Shown here: in pieces, positions 5,332 through 6,336 of the stretch | Position numbering within the stretch: the stretch's first letter is position 1 | How the letters are laid out: the number at the start of each line of letters is the position of its first letter | Origin: JAJYVH01 sp964548595 | GTDB lineage: Archaea; Micrarchaeota; Micrarchaeia; Micrarchaeales; CABMGC01 | DNA length: 6,336 nucleotides | NCBI GenBank assembly: GCA_964548595.1 | Contig: CAZJQO010000039.1 | Coordinates: 1 to 6,336, forward strand | Direction: 5' to 3' | Program-made: the position numbers and the translations under genes | The notes under the pieces: generated by a model | The model's database searches: none | Seen by the model: the letters and a program-made list of their open reading frames with translations, nothing else | Told to the model about the DNA's origin: nothing

Positions 5332-5979
5332 TCACTTCTCCTGCTTGGCCGCTGGTTTTGGTGCAGCCTCCTTCGGAGCCTCGGCCGCGGCCGGCGCAGC
5401 TGCTCCCGCAGCTCCGGCAGCCGCCGGTGCAGCTCCAGGCCTCGCCGGAGCGCGGGCGGCCTTCGCCGCCTCTTCCACTTTCTTCTTGGTTACACCCACA
5501 GTCTCGCCTGTCCTGCCGGTGCTTCTCGTCCTCTGCCCCCTCACCTTCTGGCCGTACTGCCTCCTGAAGCCGATCCATGTCTGCTGCTTTATAGAGGCGT
5601 CCATGTCCTGCTTCGTCTTGATCACAAGGTCGGTGCCAACAACATGTATGTCGGCGTTTGCTTCGGCATCGTTCCGCCTGTTTAGCATGAAGTTGGGCAC
5701 TCCGAACCTGCCCGGGTTCTTTATGACAGTTTCCAGCTCGGCGAGCTGCGCATCGTTCAGCGCCCCTATCTGGGCGCTGCTGCTTATGCCGTAGCTCTTG
5801 ACAACGGCCTGCGCTATCGCATTTGCCATGTTCTGCCCTATTCCCTTTATGCCTCGGATCGCACGCAGCAGCGTTAGCCTGCCGTTTATGTCCCTGCCAG
5901 CGAGCCTGACTATGCTGACCGCTTCGCTGGGCTTCTTGCCTTCCTGGCTTTTCTTAGGTTGCTGCTGCTCTTCTACCAT
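5332..5979 (-). CDS. rps13: Small-subunit ribosomal protein uS13
   Basis: This 215-residue protein of the 30S head contacts the P-site tRNA and forms intersubunit bridges. The body runs from about residue 22 (SIVRLAGRDINGRLTLLRAI, then GIKGIGQNMANAI) to about 164, including the RRNDAEANADIHVVGTDLV stretch and the basic VRGQRTRSTGRTGETVGV end. An Ala/Pro-rich tail of about 50 residues follows (AAPAAAGAAGAAAPAAAEAP) and ends in KQEK, so the protein is markedly longer than usual archaeal S13 (about 150). ATG 5979 is preferred over the in-frame GTG at 6000, because the GTG lies inside the TATA box and the predicted transcript starts at about the ATG. It is the first gene of the S13-S4-S11 cluster. 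Confidence 0.95.
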   Translation of the reverse strand: MVEEQQQPKKSQEGKKPSEAVSIVRLAGRDINGRLTLLRAIRGIKGIGQNMANAIAQAVVKSYGISSSAQIGALNDAQLAELETVIKNPGRFGVPNFMLNRRNDAEANADIHVVGTDLVIKTKQDMDASIKQQTWIGFRRQYGQKVRGQRTRSTGRTGETVGVTKKKVEEAAKAARAPARPGAAPAAAGAAGAAAPAAAEAPKEAAPKPAAKQEK

Positions 5980-5999
5980 GCATGCACTTTCTATTTTCA

Positions 6000-6009
6000 C
6001 TTATTTAAG
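6000..6009 (-). promoter_or_regulatory. TATA box of the rps13-rps4-rps11 operon
   Basis: CTTAAATAAG on the minus strand is centred 25 nt before ATG 5979, so transcription should begin at or next to the start codon. No Shine-Dalgarno motif fits before this ATG, consistent with a leaderless first gene. Confidence 0.65.
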
Positions 6010-6197
6010 AACATAAGCTTAGGACGAGCACGCTCCTGCACTGCCTAAAGCGACTGTTTCTTAAGCGGAATTACATTAGGAAGCTTGTGTTTATATTTGT
6101 TTTTATGCCTGCAAACGCAAATTTAATGCGCCTTGAAAGCGTTAGATTATATTGGATTGGAAGCCGGAGCGCGATGCGGCGCGGCTACTTGGAAAAC
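6010..6197. other. AT-rich intergenic stretch without a supported gene
   Basis: Between the tRNA-Ser 3' end and the rps13 promoter the sequence is AT-rich, with several TATA-like strings (for example around 6089-6098 and 6119-6128). Just past the tRNA, a TTTT run at 6193-6196 (minus) could end its transcript. A GC-rich, partly self-complementary patch at 6161-6185 is noted but is not convincing as a structured RNA. A plus-strand open frame beginning at 6087 runs through the tRNA antisense and is not credible. Confidence 0.5.
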
Positions 6198-6295
6198 CGC
6201 CAGGGTTGGGATTTGAACCCAAAAGGCCCGCGAGGGCCATGCGCTTGCCGGCATTTTTTCCAGGCGCACGCGTTACCGGATTCCGCCACCCTGGC
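6198..6295 (-). tRNA. tRNA-Ser (anticodon GGA) with a 12-nt intron
   Basis: The class II cloverleaf is complete. The acceptor stem pairs GCCAGGG with CCCTGGC, with discriminator G at 6198 (the serine identity base in archaea). T8 is present, and the D stem pairs GCG with CGC around an A14-A15...GG loop. The anticodon stem pairs TGCGC with GCGCA. A 5-bp variable arm pairs GGCCC with GGGCC, and the T arm is TTGGG-TTCAAAT-CCCAA. No CCA is encoded. The anticodon loop is 19 nt, and removing 12 nt leaves CTGGAAA with anticodon GGA at 6259-6261, reading UCU and UCC. The mature length is 86 nt before CCA addition. The discriminator and long arm argue for Ser over Leu. Confidence 0.95.
6246..6257 (-). 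other. 12-nt tRNA intron (position 37/38)
   Basis: On the minus strand CTGG (bases 32-35) can pair with CCGG inside the insert to give a 4-bp helix. A 3-nt CAA bulge lies on the 3' side and an AAA begins the terminal loop on the 5' side. Cutting after the second base of each, as archaeal splicing endonuclease does in bulge-helix-bulge or relaxed bulge-helix-loop motifs, removes exactly AAAATGCCGGCA and restores a 7-nt loop. The intron is about as short as such introns get. Confidence 0.82.
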
Positions 6296-6317
6296 TTGTA
6301 TCAATAACCCTGAACCT

Positions 6318-6326
6318 TATTAAAAG
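6318..6326 (-). promoter_or_regulatory. TATA box of tRNA-Ser
   Basis: CTTTTAATA on the minus strand is centred about 27 nt before the first tRNA base at 6295. That is the expected spacing for a short 5' leader, later trimmed by RNase P. Confidence 0.6.
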
Positions 6327-6336
6327 CCAACAGCTC

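Noticed and set aside
5084..5794. Plus-strand frame of 236 codons opposite rps4/rps13
   Set aside because: It is antisense to real genes; its Ala-rich part only mirrors the Ala/Pro tail of S13.
6161..6185. GC-rich partly self-complementary patch as a small RNA
   Set aside because: Only 3- and 4-bp stems with an internal loop can be drawn, with no C/D or H/ACA box signals.
6087..6323. Plus-strand frame of 78 codons near the right edge
   Set aside because: It passes antisense through the whole tRNA-Ser gene and has no conserved features.
1..6336. CRISPR array
   Set aside because: No regularly spaced repeats are present; the only notable direct repeat is the single 14-bp pair at 449 and 608.

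Overview
The window is archaeal chromosome. The evidence is an S13-S4-S11 ribosomal cluster of archaeal type, a tRNA-Ser with a small bulge-helix-bulge style intron and no encoded CCA, TATA boxes 20-27 nt upstream of starts, archaeal codon habits (ATA for Ile, AGG for Arg) and a type IV pilin-like signal of the QSAMEYLMTYGWAIL kind. That last signature, the compact spacing and the moderately high GC fit a DPANN archaeon, possibly of the Micrarchaeota/ARMAN type. This lineage call is inference from sequence style.

Layout. At 1-259 (minus) is the N-terminal 86 codons of a secreted or cell-surface protein with a class III (pilin-type) signal; it runs off the left edge. The gene-poor stretch 260-703 holds that gene's promoter, then a decayed IS200/IS605-type (TnpB/IS1341-like) relic with two related hairpin ends and the out-of-frame remains of a TnpB C-terminal tail, then the promoter of the next operon.

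At 704-4191 (plus) is a tight three-gene membrane-lipid operon: a cis-prenyltransferase (UppS), a large multispanning protein that looks like DUF2070, and a dolichol/phytol-kinase-like membrane protein. The gaps are 12 nt and a 1-nt TGATG overlap. Together they suggest synthesis and phosphorylation (or recycling) of a long-chain polyprenol carrier, with the DUF2070-like protein as an uncharacterised partner.

At 4204-5979 (minus, convergent, 12-nt gap) are rps13, rps4 and rps11 in that transcriptional order. The S13 start is probably leaderless. All three proteins carry low-complexity Ala/Pro/Lys/Glu extensions. S11 starts with TTG directly after the S4 stop and in the same frame, so only one TGA separates the two proteins. 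At 6198-6295 (minus) is tRNA-Ser(GGA) with a predicted 12-nt intron and its own TATA box. The 6010-6197 interval is AT-rich and shows no supported gene.
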